Origin: Rhizodiscina lignyota
Taxonomy: Eukaryota; Ascomycota; Dothideomycetes; Aulographales; Rhizodiscinaceae
Length of the DNA: 64,000 bases
Assembly (NCBI GenBank): GCA_010015805.1
Contig: ML978128.1
Coordinates: 434,001-498,000 of the forward strand
Direction of reading: 5' to 3'
Below the pieces are notes generated by a model that did not search any database, had not been told where the DNA came from, and was given only the letters and a program-made list of their open reading frames with translations. Positions 10,227 through 22,354 of the stretch are shown one piece after another (position 1 is the stretch's first letter; each line of letters starts with the position of its first letter). The position numbers were made by a program, and so were the translations under genes.

Positions 10227-12295
10227 TTAAAGTGCCCAAACTCCGCTCTCCAACAGGCTCGAGCTTGCAGTGTAGCTGAAGCCACCAAAAGGATTCACAT
10301 CCGTCATCATTTCGTCTCCAACATTAACGTTCTCGAAAGAGAATCTGCGCTCCATCAGAGCACCAGTCGGACTCAACATTAGATCAGTGAACTCCTTGGA
10401 AAAGTTCTCAGCGAGCGAGGGGTCTGTGATCATCGGGCGAAACGGAGGGTCCACTTCCCGCCGCTGGAGCTTCTTCCAGTCAATCTTGCGGAAGAATCTG
10501 TGCTTCTTAATGGTGGTCAAATCCTTCGGCATATTTGAGCCCAGACGGTCCTTCGGCTTCTTGCGCAGCAAGCGGATGAGCAGATCCTTGGCGTCAGGAC
10601 TAAGGTAGTATGGCGGTACAAACTTTTTCTTGAGGATGTTCTCTTCGATCTTGCTCTTGTTGTTCGCGGTGAACGGGGAGTTGCCCGTCATGAGTTCAAC
10701 GCCGAGCGCACCAAGAGACCACCAATCGACTGCCATACCATACTCCTCGCCTTTTATGACCTCTGGCGCCATGTACTCGAAGGTGCCTACAAAAGACTTG
10801 CATGTGTCGTCTTCGTCGACCGCTACTTTGGAGAGGCCGAAATCTGTGAGCAGAACATGGCCTTCAGAGTCGAGAAGGATGTTCTCGGGCTTGAGATCGC
10901 GGTAGACGACACCAACTGTCCTATGCAAGTGCTCCAGTGCCAACACAAGCTCTGCCATGTAAAATGCAGCGTGCTCCTACAATTCGATTGTAAGTTAGCG
11001 GATGTTTGCTTGTGAAGACTTTTATGCTTTCTGAACGTGTAAATCTGGAGCAGTTTGACGCATCGTAGAGCTTCTTGAGCTCTAGCGTCAATAGGAAGGA
11101 AGGTTTGATATTGTGTATGGTGAAGGGTCCTTACCTCGTTGAAAATGTGTTCCATGGCCAAGTGATAAAACAGCTCTCCACCTTCTGCATACTGCAGAAT
11201 AAGGTACAGTTTCTCCTGGTCTTGGAAAGCGTAATACAACTTCACAACAAATGGATGACGATTGACACTTTCCAGAATCTGGCGCTCCGTCTTAGCTTGT
11301 TCCTGGGATGCCTGCACCTTCAGCGTAGCTTTCCGCAATTGCTTTTGGGCGAAGAGGCGACCGGTTGCACGATGTCGAACGAGAAGAACTGTCCCAAACG
11401 AGCCTTTACCAAGGCATTTGATGGGCTCAAAGTCCTCCGCAGTCATTTTGCGCGTCAGCGTGTCGGCTCGACTATCAGTACCCTCAGAAGCCGGCGAGGT
11501 AGGAGTGTTGGAACCTAAAGTACGACTGATAAAATCATGCTCAAGATTGACTTCGTAGCTCTCCGAAGGAATGTAATCCACCTTGTCACTGTCACTGGAG
11601 TTGTCGGAGCCTGAGAAGTCGGAGCGCAGTCCACTCGCCATGCGAATGGGAGTGGACCGAAACGATCCCGTGTCGAGATTCAAGCTTCCGAACTGCTGTC
11701 TCAGCGCGCTGATTCCCCCCTGAGATGATGTCGGCCGCAAGGCGGGGCTGCTTGTAACGCTGGGCAAGTCACCAGTCTTTGGTCCAAGCCTTGGAGTGGT
11801 GGTGCGAGAGAAATCTGATTCTTCTCCTCCAGAACTTCCCGGAGTTTGGAAGCCGCGTACAGTGACCATGGCAGGTGCTGCTGGAAGCAATGCCTCCTTC
11901 TTCTTGCGCCTGTTGCGCTCCGAGACTTTGCGCACTTGTTCAAAGTCTAGTTTCTCTTCCTGTCCGTCATTTGTAGTTTTGGTGCGGCTTCGGCTCGCGC
12001 TTCGTGAAAATCGCGCTGGCGACGGAGAGGCGATTCGGACAGGCGAAGCTTTCGCTGATGGAGAGCCTTGCGGAAAATCATCTCTGCGTGGAATGCGCCC
12101 TTCTTCTATGCGCATTGCGCGCAGTCGCTCAGAGGCTTGCTGGATCGCATCATCTGAGGCCAGTCGGACAGGGCCGCCGTCGGGGAGTCCATTCATTTTT
12201 GAGGTAATATCTGAAGCAAGCAGCACACGGCTGCTCTTCTCAACAGTAGTTGAGGTGAGAGAGGTCTCAACCTCCTGAAACTCCATTGAAAACAT
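10227..12295 (-). CDS. PSK1: AGC serine/threonine kinase, Psk1/Ypk3 (S6 kinase) type
   Basis: Exons 12295..11135 and 10976..10227 give about 636 residues. A disordered Ser/Arg-rich N-terminal region of about 300 residues precedes the kinase domain. The domain has the glycine loop LGKGSFGTV, the lysine in LFAQKQLRK, catalytic loop [15 protein letters not shown] and an activation segment [13 protein letters not shown] with the PDK1 target serine. The AGC C-terminal tail ends with the hydrophobic motif NPFGGFSY, the TORC1 target in S6 kinases. The intron (158 bp, longer than most here) falls inside the domain at [12 protein letters not shown], which matches the family alignment. In yeasts this kinase phosphorylates ribosomal protein S6 in response to TORC1. 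The first ATG in frame is at 12295; upstream codons in frame are not ATG. Confidence 0.88.
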
Positions 12296-13706
12296 CTTCG
12301 CTGAATTGATGCTATGCAGGGAAATGTGTCGCGTTCTAGAATTTTGCAATCATGAGCGGAAATTCTTTTGGCACTTTTTATCTGCCAACAACGTCAGGTA
12401 CCACACTTGGGCTGCTATAACCGCCTGACTCACTCCAAGCTTGTCACTGCGCCGTGTATAACCGACCGCAGCAAGCAGAGCAGCGAGTGCTCAGATTACC
12501 GTCCGCCGTTCAAGGCGGACCTCGCGCCAGTAGCCAAACCGGTACCGTAACGTGGATGACTGTCGCTACCGGTTGAAGGAGGGATGTGCGCGTGCAAATT
12601 GGGGTCGTCGGGGCGTCGCCGACGAGAGCGGAGAACAAAACGGGCGTAGAGGGAGCAGGATACGAGCCCATAGATGTCGTTTCTTGTGTGTGAAGTGTTA
12701 TATAGTGATCACCAGTCGCCGGACCGGTCCAAGAGAGCAATAAGAGGTGAGCGTTTGTTAGTTGGTGAAGGAAGGAGGATTGAGTGGTGGTGAAGGAGGT
12801 GCGAATTCAGACCCAGCGCGCCATTCTATTTATGGAAAAGTCGCCAAGAAACCAATCTCGTCTCCCGTCTGGGGAAAGTGCGGCAGCGGAGCGTCGCGCT
12901 GGTTGAAAACGGCCAACTCCCTGCCGCTCGCCTGGACACTTCGTCGACATCATATTAAAAATTCAAAAAGGGGTAACAAGACGCTGCAGATAATCGTCTC
13001 TCATGCTCACAATATGGTCGACATCATAGTCCAAGTTCTATGGCGCAACCGTCGTACCATGAGCTCCCGGATCCGAATCAAGCCCAAGTGCCGGGACACT
13101 CTGCTCAGCTTACTATTGAGAGCTAGCTCGGTAGACCTAAACGTTAAGCTCGATGGGAGTTGTGAGATAGTGCAACAAATGGGATTTCCGTTGCAATGAT
13201 GTAACCATTGCTGAAAGCTTAGAACGAATATGATTTCCAATTCTTCAGCTTGGGCGGGATTGCCTCTGAAAGATCGAACCACATGTGAACTTCTTTTCTT
13301 CACGAGCAAGGAGACTGTTGCGTAAGGTTGGGGTCGATTATGGTGCAACCTTCTTCACAGCAAGCAAACACAACACTGGAAGATCATAGTACATGCGATA
13401 GTCTATTCTTCATGAAGAGGGAGACCATCTCCATACGCTTAGTTCTGAATACAATCGTCCACTTTTGGAGGGAAGGTGCAGCTTCAGTAAACAATGTTTG
13501 AACCGGCCGAAGGAGCTTTTTATCCCAACCGCCCTTACCCTTCGAATCCGGACAGGAAATCACACCGCTAAAGTACAAATATTAAGCACGGACCCTAAGG
13601 CCGTCGTGAAAACATGTGCAGGAATGACATTGTACACGTCGACTGTATAAGACATTGACAACGCCTGTGAAGCTAGGGAGGCAGCCCTAGATGAACACAG
13701 CAACCC
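12296..13706. promoter_or_regulatory. 1.4-kb intergenic region upstream of the kinase
   Basis: This lies between the kinase start and the 3' end of the Mga2/Spt23-like gene. Open frames up to 145 codons occur but lack recognisable motifs and splice logic. It presumably contains the kinase promoter and a long 5' leader. Confidence 0.4.
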
Positions 13707-16700
13707 TTAAACACCCATCGCGAGACGCTGCGTGACATCTGAGATAGACGTGCGAACAGTGGTGAAGGCACCTTTGATCTGTGGCAGAGAATTGCGGGTC
13801 ATGAGAACGACAATGCAAATCAGGATGGGTAGCTGGAAGTTGAGTCAGCACAATGTAACAGAATGTTTTCCACCATCAGAATAAACTTACCCAGATAACC
13901 CACATCTTCCAGTCACTGACACCCTTCTTCAGCCTCGCCTGATGCGCCAACCTCAACTGTATCTGCTGCTCCTTTGTGATGGCCTTCTTCCCTATGTAGA
14001 CTTTGATGTCCTTGTTGACTATGGCGACTAAACCGGATTTAACTCTTGGACCTGTACCAGCACTTGCACCGTCGAAACGCTGGGCGCAAGTCTCATCTAG
14101 CGCTGCTTCAGCTACAGCCTCAAGGACAGCAGCTTTCTTGGTTTCTGCGGCAGCCGCGGCCTTTGCACTGACAGGGTCTTTCTCCTCGTATGGCGGAGGT
14201 GGTGTGCCCGTAGAGAAAAAGCTGTCCGCTCGAGTGAATGTCGGCATGATAGCGCTAAATCGTCTCACCATCTGCACGTCAGGGATGTTGGGCATGCGGT
14301 TCTGGAGCTCAGATGCATAATGTTGGAAATGGTTGATCTGTTCTACAAGGTGATCTCTCCAAACGGTCATGGCAGCGACGGGAGATGTAGCCAGGGCAGT
14401 CGTCTCTGTGGGCACCGATATAGAAGGACGGCGCGACGAACGACGCGATAGTTGCTGGATTCCGCTGCTACGACGCGAATTGATACGACGAGGATCGGCA
14501 ATGGCCAAGATGTCGTCGTTGTCATCGTCTTCAATCGCTTGAGAATCATCATCACTTTCAGTCACCAGTGAGACACCGCTGCTGTTGGTTGGCGATGGAT
14601 GCATCCAGGTCGTGTCTCCAAAGACGACACTGTTGGCTCTGCTGTGGAAGAGGGGAGTATTGCCAACGCTTTTGGCTTTGATGTGATAGGGAATCTGCTG
14701 TAGCTCGTGCTCAACCTCTGCGGATTTGGCCAGCTCGGTAGCTGTGAAGCCGAGCTTGTTTCTCATATTCGGATCGGCGCCCTTGCGGGTGAGCAGACGC
14801 ACAATGTGGGTATGTCCCGTCATAGCCGCGAGCATCAGAGGTGTGAAACCAGACTTGTCGCGGGTGTCGACCGTCGCTCCACGAGCAACAAGTCCAGCAA
14901 CAAGCCTCGTATAGCCGAGACTGCTCGCAAGGGAGAGCATTGAAGCGCCATTTCGTCGTTTGACGTCAAAATTAGGTGCGTAGGGTGAATCATCAAGGTC
15001 AATAAGATTCAGTACCTCCAAAAGAGCATCCTCGGTCCTTCCAGCAGTACGAGCGATGGCAAGCGCTGCCATTTGCTGCTGAAACTGCTGATAATTTATC
15101 GAGTTGTCCACGCCACCCTGATACGGAGCTTGTGCGCCTACGCTTTGGAGGAAAGCCATTGCGTGGTTCGCATCTATCGAGCCCATCTGTTTTGCGCACA
15201 TGGCTTTTCCAAACATTTCCCAGATTGCTTGCTCTCGATCGTCGATATACTTGAAATACTGTGTTCGTCGCGATGATGGCGGCTGGAAGAAGTTTGATGT
15301 CTCGTTTGGATGCAGCAGCGTGACTTCTACCGGTCCGGCGATGTTTGACGGAGGAAGTACCGCATAAAGAGCGCCTTCATTCCAGAAGGTGGTGGGAGCA
15401 ATCTGATCGCCAAATTTGACCCGCACGCCATTGTAAAGATCGGTCCCATGAATGTCAATTTGAATGCCTCCACTCATTGGGCCTTCGGCAGGATTAATTC
15501 GAGTAATAGTAGCTCGTGGAGCCGGCGCCGTCTCTGGGCTGAATGACATCCCAGTCACCGGTGCGTTGGCCATGTCAGGCACTTGGGTCTGCATCGCTTG
15601 ATTTTGAAACCCTCTTGTCGGAGGCCGAGAATGTGCGATGGGGCTGGGAACCCTGCTTGGATGCGCCGAGTTGGGGGCAGAATAGAACTGATACATCTGC
15701 ATATTTTCTGCGCTCGCCGTCCGATTTATCGGTGTAACAAATCCCGTATTGCTACCAGGGGTGGGCGGCTGTGACTGATATGGGGGAATGTTCAGAGGAG
15801 TGACAGCACCGAACGCCTGATCAGCTCCAGTCAAAACAGGACCTGCTGACATTGGTCCGACACTGGTGGGACCAATGGATGTGGCTGGCGGAACGCTAAC
15901 CTGTTGAGGTCCGCTAACTCGTGTCATAGTAAGTCCTGGAGGTATCTTATGGTGAACAGAGGACCCTTTTCGCTTTTTATTAGGACCGATATGAGCTGTA
16001 GGAGATGCTGGGCGGGAGAGGTTGCGTGGAGTGACAGAAGTCGAGACACTTTGAGGTATCATTCCTTGGTTCTGTGCGGTTGTCATGCCTGAGAACGCTT
16101 GCGGTGGGAAGTTCGCTCTCAATGCCTGAAGGTCGTTCACTGAATGATATGGTCGATGTTGGAAGGATGACTGGGGCATGTCTTGAGTGAACATAGGCAT
16201 TCCAGCTAATGGATAACCTTCGACAGCAGATAGGCCATTCGCGCCGGCAATAGGGGCTTGAGTCTTGTGATCGTCTGTGATAAGGATCGAATCCGAGATG
16301 CTCTGGGCGACAACGCGATCTTGGTGGTCCTTAAGGGTGAAGATGACCCTAGAAAATTGGTTAGATCGATCTATTTGATCCAAAGTTCTTGTATGAACAT
16401 CCTTACTGAAAGCCTGTCTTCTCCCCTTGGTGCCTACAGTAGCAAGCGATCCGCATCGGCATTTCGACTTGCATCGCGCCATCTAGGTAGGTTCCATCAC
16501 TGAACCCATCTCTGGGAACATAAGGACTCCAATCCTTGTATTCAGCTGTGTTGAATACAACGATGCGATCCTGCTCAAATTGGGACCAGTGATCCTCGTC
16601 CTCTTGCTTCTTTGCTTTCTTCCTTGCAGCTCGCTTTCGCTCACGGTTGACACAGTTCCTGCAAATCTTGACCTCCCCTCCATTCAGGGGCTCATTGGGG

Positions 16701-18076
16701 TCAGTTTCCTCTTCATCGATATCTCCAGTCGAAGAACGACGAGCCTCGCGTTTTATGGGTAAATCTGGCAAGCCGGCTGCTCGCCGGAAAGCTCGCTCCT
16801 TGAGGTGTGGCTTTTGCATTGCGCTTGTGCAAAAGACCGAAGCGTGAAGCTCAAGAGTATCTGCCATCTTCACCGGGTCCTTTGCGAGTAGCTTTGGCTT
16901 AGAAATGGTCTGTGACTGTAGATGGATTTTGGTAATGCTTTGCGGAAATGGATGCATGATGAGTGTTACTGGGATTTGAGTTTCTACACGGGACTTGTTG
17001 TTGACCGGTCGGACCGTCAAGTTATAAGGCAACTTCTTGAGGCTTGCTTGGATAGTCATCGGGGAATTAACAGCGTCAGCGGCCGGGGAGGGACTCAATC
17101 CGGCCAGACCACCGGAAGTAAAATTATTGCTCCATGCAGGGCTGCCTGTGTGACTCTGCCACATTGTGCCGTCAAGTGCCATGCCATTGACGGTCGCTGG
17201 AGACTCATGTGTAAACATTGCTGTAGGTGATGCTTGTTCGCTGGTGCCCATGGCATCGAGAGGAGAGTTATCGCGGGATTGGAGGAAGAATTTTGCAGGT
17301 TGTCGATCGGAAGAAGTAGTCTAGTTTCATTTTAGTAGTTGCATTCAATCAGAGGCCACAAGCGGACATACAACTGGAAGGTTCGGAACCCCAAGCGTTC
17401 GTGGAGTATTCAACGCATCGAAGGTACTGTTGTCCATCGTGGGGTGAAAGCCTCCCGGGCTGCTGGCAGCACTGTCGAAATCGAACAAATTGCTCGTAGT
17501 CATGGCGGTGCTTATGTTGTCCACGTCCTGCCCGAGAGCAATAGAATCAGGCGTTATACCGGTGCCCATAGAGAACCCCGAGTCGTGAATAGCATGTTTG
17601 CCGCCGGCCCCAGCCGGCCTCTTTGCACCATTCTGCGGTGACAAGCTCGGCGGGCCATCGCCCCGGGACAGCGACGTAGTTTTGGTATTGGCTGTATCTT
17701 GCGACGTAGGAGATTTTCTCTTTCTGCGGTTTGATGATTGGGAAGACGCGGCTGACTCACTGGAACTTTCAGGCGAAGTCGAGGATTGGTTCGAGCGCGG
17801 CTTCATGGTGTCGTGGCCGTGCTTGGTCATGATCGCTGTGACAGAGCTATCATTCCGTGGAGCACCAAATCTGCCTGGAGAATCCATCATCCATGAAGGT
17901 GTGGTATTAAATTGGAAGGGCGACGAACCCATCCCATCGCCATAGCCATTATTGAAGAGGGGGTCATTGCTGAGAGGATTGTCGTCGCCGAACGGCAGGT
18001 CTGTGGAATTGAACGACCCGTTGGCTTCCAAGTCGGCCATCATGTCCGAGTTAAACGCCATGTCCTCAGACTCCAT
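13707..18076 (-). CDS. MGA2: Membrane-anchored transcription regulator, Mga2/Spt23 family
   Basis: Four exons, 18076..17372, 17320..16407, 16348..13891 and 13832..13707, encode about 1400 residues. The N-terminal half is Ser/Pro/Gln-rich with a conserved basic block (KICRNCVNRERKRAARKKAK) and the segment YCRHQGEKTGFQ-VIFTLKD created by splicing. An IPT/TIG domain follows near residue 815 (ATITRINPAEGPMSGG), then two ankyrin repeats near 1005-1090 (SGFTPLMLAAMTGHTHIVRL). The short last exon supplies most of a C-terminal membrane helix (WVIWLPILICIVVLM). In yeast the homologues sit in the ER membrane, sense lipid packing, are ubiquitinated by Rsp5 and cut by the proteasome, and activate OLE1 desaturase. 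The domain order is complete and all three introns (51, 58, 58 bp) join in frame. Confidence 0.92.
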
Positions 18077-20254
18077 CTTGATGGCGGTAGGTGGTGATGG
18101 AGTCGAGTGCGGTGGAGGTAAGCGAGTGCTGCTTGCTCGCCGCTGTGGCGTGCCGTCCGGTGACCGTTCGCCGGTCGCGCGTGTCGCAACGTGGAGCTGG
18201 TCAGCGCCGGGCGAAGGATAATGGTGGCTCTACGATCAAATGGGTCTGTTGAACTCCATGAGGCTGCTGGGCGGTCTGCGTCGGAGGATGAGGTGAGGAT
18301 GGAGGGGGCAGGCCAGACTTTGAGTGTGTGAAGAAGGTGCGTGGAGAGGCTGCTTCGTCTTCCCCGCAACCTGACTCGATGCACGGCGCTAGGCAAGTTA
18401 TGGGACAGATCTGCACAGACGCTAAGCTGCCGAATAATTATGATGGAATTTGTACGCGTCTGCTTGACTTTGGACGGTGCGCGTGTGGAGGGAATTCAAG
18501 ACGTGTCCTTTGCGAGAAGAGTCTGAAGCTGTCGCATGGTGGGCGCTGAACTGCACCTGCCAGCCATCGAACGATCCTCTTCCTCGTCACGGGAGGAGCT
18601 AGCTGCTGCACACCCCAGTTTGCAATTCAAGGTTCGTAATATGAGGATGTACAGGTACAACTACGTCCAAGAGCATCACTCCGATTTCAGGTTAGGATGG
18701 CCATGATTTGTACCGCCTTAGTGCGATATTGCATCATCTCGGCCCGACAAACTATCCCACGTGTAAACAGGTGGAAGACGCCTCCACTGGCCAAACAGCT
18801 CATTTCACCAATTCGTCGCCGAGTAGAGGATACCAAAGAGGACCTTGTCGATATGCGAGCGAGCATCATGGGACATTCAGCAGATTCAGCAGATTCAGTG
18901 CTTTCATCCTTCACACGAGCAGGCGCACAGCAGAGTCCAAGGTAATATCAATCGTGGATGGTGCTCCTTTCTGAAATATGGTCCGACCTGTTCTTTCCCT
19001 GCCGTCAGCTTCGCTATAATGTGTACAGTTGTATGTTCATCTTTATCACGCAGTCTCTACGTGGAAGTCCTGGTACATCTCATATTGCGGCATAAGCCTT
19101 TCCGTCCGGCCCATCCCGATCTCCAGGTAGCATACGGAGTAGGGCACACAGTGGCTTCGAGAGGAGAACGGCAGAAGTTGAGGCAAATTTACTACACCAT
19201 ATTCGCGCTTCCCTTTCCGCTCCCGCCACAATATGCAAGACCTGCGTTTTTCCAACGGCTATCATAAACCCTGTTCCAGTGCCATGCAGGGTGCATACCG
19301 GCATTGGCCATTGTTGATATCAGAAGGCGTATTTTCCACTTCCGGAGTCGTATTGCAAAGCTTCGCGTTACATAAACGTACGCCCCGTCGCCTTGTCGTG
19401 TTCATCTCGTGGATAAAATTGACAGAGTACGAGATGAGATCAGTCGATTTAGCCAGCAGTTCTGATTAAAAACCCTCAATCAGGGCAAGAGGTCTCCCGG
19501 CACGTTCAGCTTGGCCCTGGCACGCACCTCGTCCGTAAGCGTGAGGAAGCAAGAACTTCACTCTAATCGGCATGCCGTGGCGGCTCTCGCTCGCCAGGCT
19601 TGCGTCCGATATGCAGCCACTCGCCCACTGGTGCACAATTTTCGCCTCACTCATGTCATGGAAGAAAGATTTGCAGAGATTGCCCAGCTGTCGTTGATCG
19701 TCTGCGCCGGGGACGATTCCGCTGCCACCTTCCGGTGGGATAGCGCGGCGAGTCGGCTTCTTGACCGTCTACATAGTTGACGCGTTTCAGCAACGGGTTC
19801 CGTGTCTGCAAAGGAGAGTCCCGATTTTACCCCAGACAGTTCCTTGCCGGACTCATTTCCACCAAAGACTAAATTTTGCGTGCGCGTCGTCCCGCATCGA
19901 CCCGCAATTCCTCGGTGAAGCGCGCAGAAGTTTGATATCGTTCTCCACGCCAGCATTCACGGCAAGAACGACGGCCCCAATTAAAACGAACTTCAGCTCT
20001 GGAATCTCAAAGTCGTTTACGAGTAGATCATAATACATACGACGGGAGTGGGTATATCATAGCTCAAAACAAAAGATGCTTAAAAATCCTAAGGCCAAGA
20101 AAAAAAGCGTAATGCAGAACGAGGCAAGCTCACGACGGCCACCACTCACCCGAATCAGAAGTTCTCGACTCCAAGACGCGTTTCAGGTCTCCCTTGAGAT
20201 CTACCCAAGGTCGCATCATCTCGCTACACCCAGTCAACTAGGTGCAGATCGACT
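18077..20254. promoter_or_regulatory. 2.2-kb intergenic region upstream of the Mga2-like gene
   Basis: It lies between the regulator's start and the 3' end of the RTA1 gene. Open frames of 60-140 codons exist on both strands, none with recognisable content. Visible items are a short tandem CAGATT-type run (TTCAGCAGATTCAGCAGATT at about 18880-18899) and one TACGGAGTA nonamer at 19133-19141. Long 5' regions are common for fungal regulators. Confidence 0.4.
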
Positions 20255-21560
20255 TCAAACCATCTCCTGAGCGCTATGAGCTCCAGGCTGCTTTGATTGA
20301 TCCGCCCCTTCATAGTTGGCATCTTTTGTCCCTTCCGATATCCCAGAAGGCTGAGTATCCTTCTTCGGTCGGCTCCGCGAGAACATCTCTTTCCTCTGCC
20401 TCTTCTTCTCCTCCTTTTCAGCCTTCTGTCTCGCCACGTAAGCCTCGAGTTCCGCTGGTTCCCATTCCCAGTAGCGATTCTTATTGTCGTGGCCCATAAA
20501 GAGACCAACGATGTCGCAGGCGTCAAAGATCTTCAGAAGCACTGGACGTGTATCTTCCCATCCAGGCCCCACTCGCTCCACGCCGTCAACGCCGAGGAAG
20601 GTCCTTGTTCCAGCAGGCAAATAGCGTCCAGGGTGCCAGATATTGAGCATTACCGTATTAATAAACATTAGTGTTGCCTCAAAGACCCAAAAATACCATT
20701 CTGTGTCGTAGATTTCGCCAGTATACCCTTGGAAAAACTCGACAATTCGATAGATGCAGCGTGCCGTAATCAGCAGGCAGGAAGCGTACATGACGTACAG
20801 AACGGTATTGAGATTCTTGTTCAAGATGTTCTTCTTGCGGCATGCGTGCTGGAAGCGGAGACCTATGACGATGAAGACGATGAAGAACACCGCCTGTATG
20901 ATCAAGGCGGATTTGGTCAAATCCTCTCCGACCTGCCGGAAGTGAGGCGGCGCAGATGTATTTGCCATGCGGCTTGCGCCGTTGCCAATGAGGATCTCAA
21001 TCAGCGAATCGATGCCGAGGAAAGTGACGAGGACGCGAACGGGATGAATTGGACTCATGTACGGGACGTAGTAGAGGCATCGACAAAAGACAATGTAGTT
21101 GATGGCTGCGTACACAGGCCTGGATAGCGGTTAGTCTCTGTGATAGCTTGGGAAAGCGAAACATGGGACATACGGGCCGGACATGATAAGGACAATGCTT
21201 GCGATGAGTAGACCAACATTGCTATCATCGTGTGCGCCCGCCTCGCGGACCGCAAATCCAGCCGTCATTAGTATAGCTGCCCATGGCAGAAATGGAGTGA
21301 TCTTCCAGGACTTGTATCGACTGGGAGAGCGTCAGCAGGCTAAACGGACCATAGTTCGGCATTAGTTAACATACAAGTTCTGGTAGAAATGAACGACGCC
21401 AGAGAGAAAGAAGAGGACTGTAAACGCGATTGGTGCTGCCTTATTCGGAGCATACCAGTAAACGCTTCCAGGAGCTGTGCGCAATTAGACTCTGCAAACA
21501 GTCATTCGTGCCGGTGCTTCTCGTACCGTAAGGGTCTTTGCGAGGAACGAGTTCGTTCAT
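20255..21560 (-). CDS. RTA1-family seven-helix membrane protein
   Basis: Exons 21560..21527, 21474..21375, 21320..21174 and 21119..20255 give about 381 residues; the three introns are 52-54 bp. The family pattern is clear: Tyr/Trp-rich start (VYWYAPNKAAPIAFTVLFF), a GPPVYAAINY block after helix 3, FLGIDSLIEILIGNGA, and a block with charged residues in RFVIEFFQGYTGEI-like context (ARCIYRIVEFFQGYTGEIYD). WYFWVFEATLMFINTVMLNI and WHPGR follow. The cytosolic tail after the last helix is very charged (EKEEKKRQRKEMFSRSRPKK). RTA1-type proteins are plasma or endomembrane proteins linked to sphingoid-base export and resistance to sterol inhibitors. The gene shares a divergent promoter with TRS130. 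Confidence 0.88.
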
Positions 21561-22354
21561 TGTAAGAGAGAGCACTTGTAGGTTCAATCAGGGATGTTCA
21601 GTGGTCTCTGGTTAAGTTGAAGAAGAACGCAGATATATAGGTTAGGCATGAAGACCAAGCGGTAAGGCGCATTCCGAAGGGGGGAGAGATGTTTAGGAGA
21701 CAGAAGGTACGAGACAAAAGTAAATATCAATCAATTGGACGCGTAAGATGAAGTTGAAGCCACTTATACCAATTTCAAAATTGTATGCAAAACTCAGGGC
21801 ATCAGGCAGATATTGGGTTTGGCATTTGTCTCGCGACTCATGTTGTTGGCTTGGGCGAGGCATTTTTCAGGAAACAAGGCTGAAAGGCACCTCCAATCTT
21901 TCGCAAGCTATACCCAATATAGCAGCATTCTACCGCGATTCATTGATTAGCCTATCAGGGTAGGCCTTGCGACTCTTGTGACTCCGTTTTCGCAGTGCCA
22001 TCAAAGACCCTTAAGCTCCAGAGACCACATGATGCAGGCAGATTCGACGCTCCAGTCGTAAAATGGCGCGCCATTAATTGGAAGGGCCAAGAGCGAGAAT
22101 CAGTGCGCAAAAGTGGCTCATCAGTCAGATCGTCGGCCGGAGAGATTTATGCCGAAACCAGATCAGTCACGTGATCTACTCTCCGCCAAGCCATGTGAGA
22201 GTTCCAACATCGTCCAAGGGCGCTCACAATATCGCATCGCACGGCGCATGGAATGCCGCACCAAAGAAGAGGGAGTTCTCAAGGATACTGGGCATGATAA
22301 TTCTGTGCAGGCACAAGACGCCTCGCTTTCGTATGGCTCACAGAACCGACGAAG
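21561..22354. promoter_or_regulatory. Divergent promoter region, RTA1-like / TRS130
   Basis: About 795 bp between two start codons facing away from each other. No gene is seen. The sequence near 22166 contains TCACGTGA, an E-box/CACGTG palindrome of the type bound by bHLH factors. Confidence 0.4.

Noticed and set aside
12762-13199. Plus-strand 145-codon frame upstream of the kinase
   Set aside because: Low-complexity start, no domain, no homolog-like pattern; it lies in the kinase promoter region.
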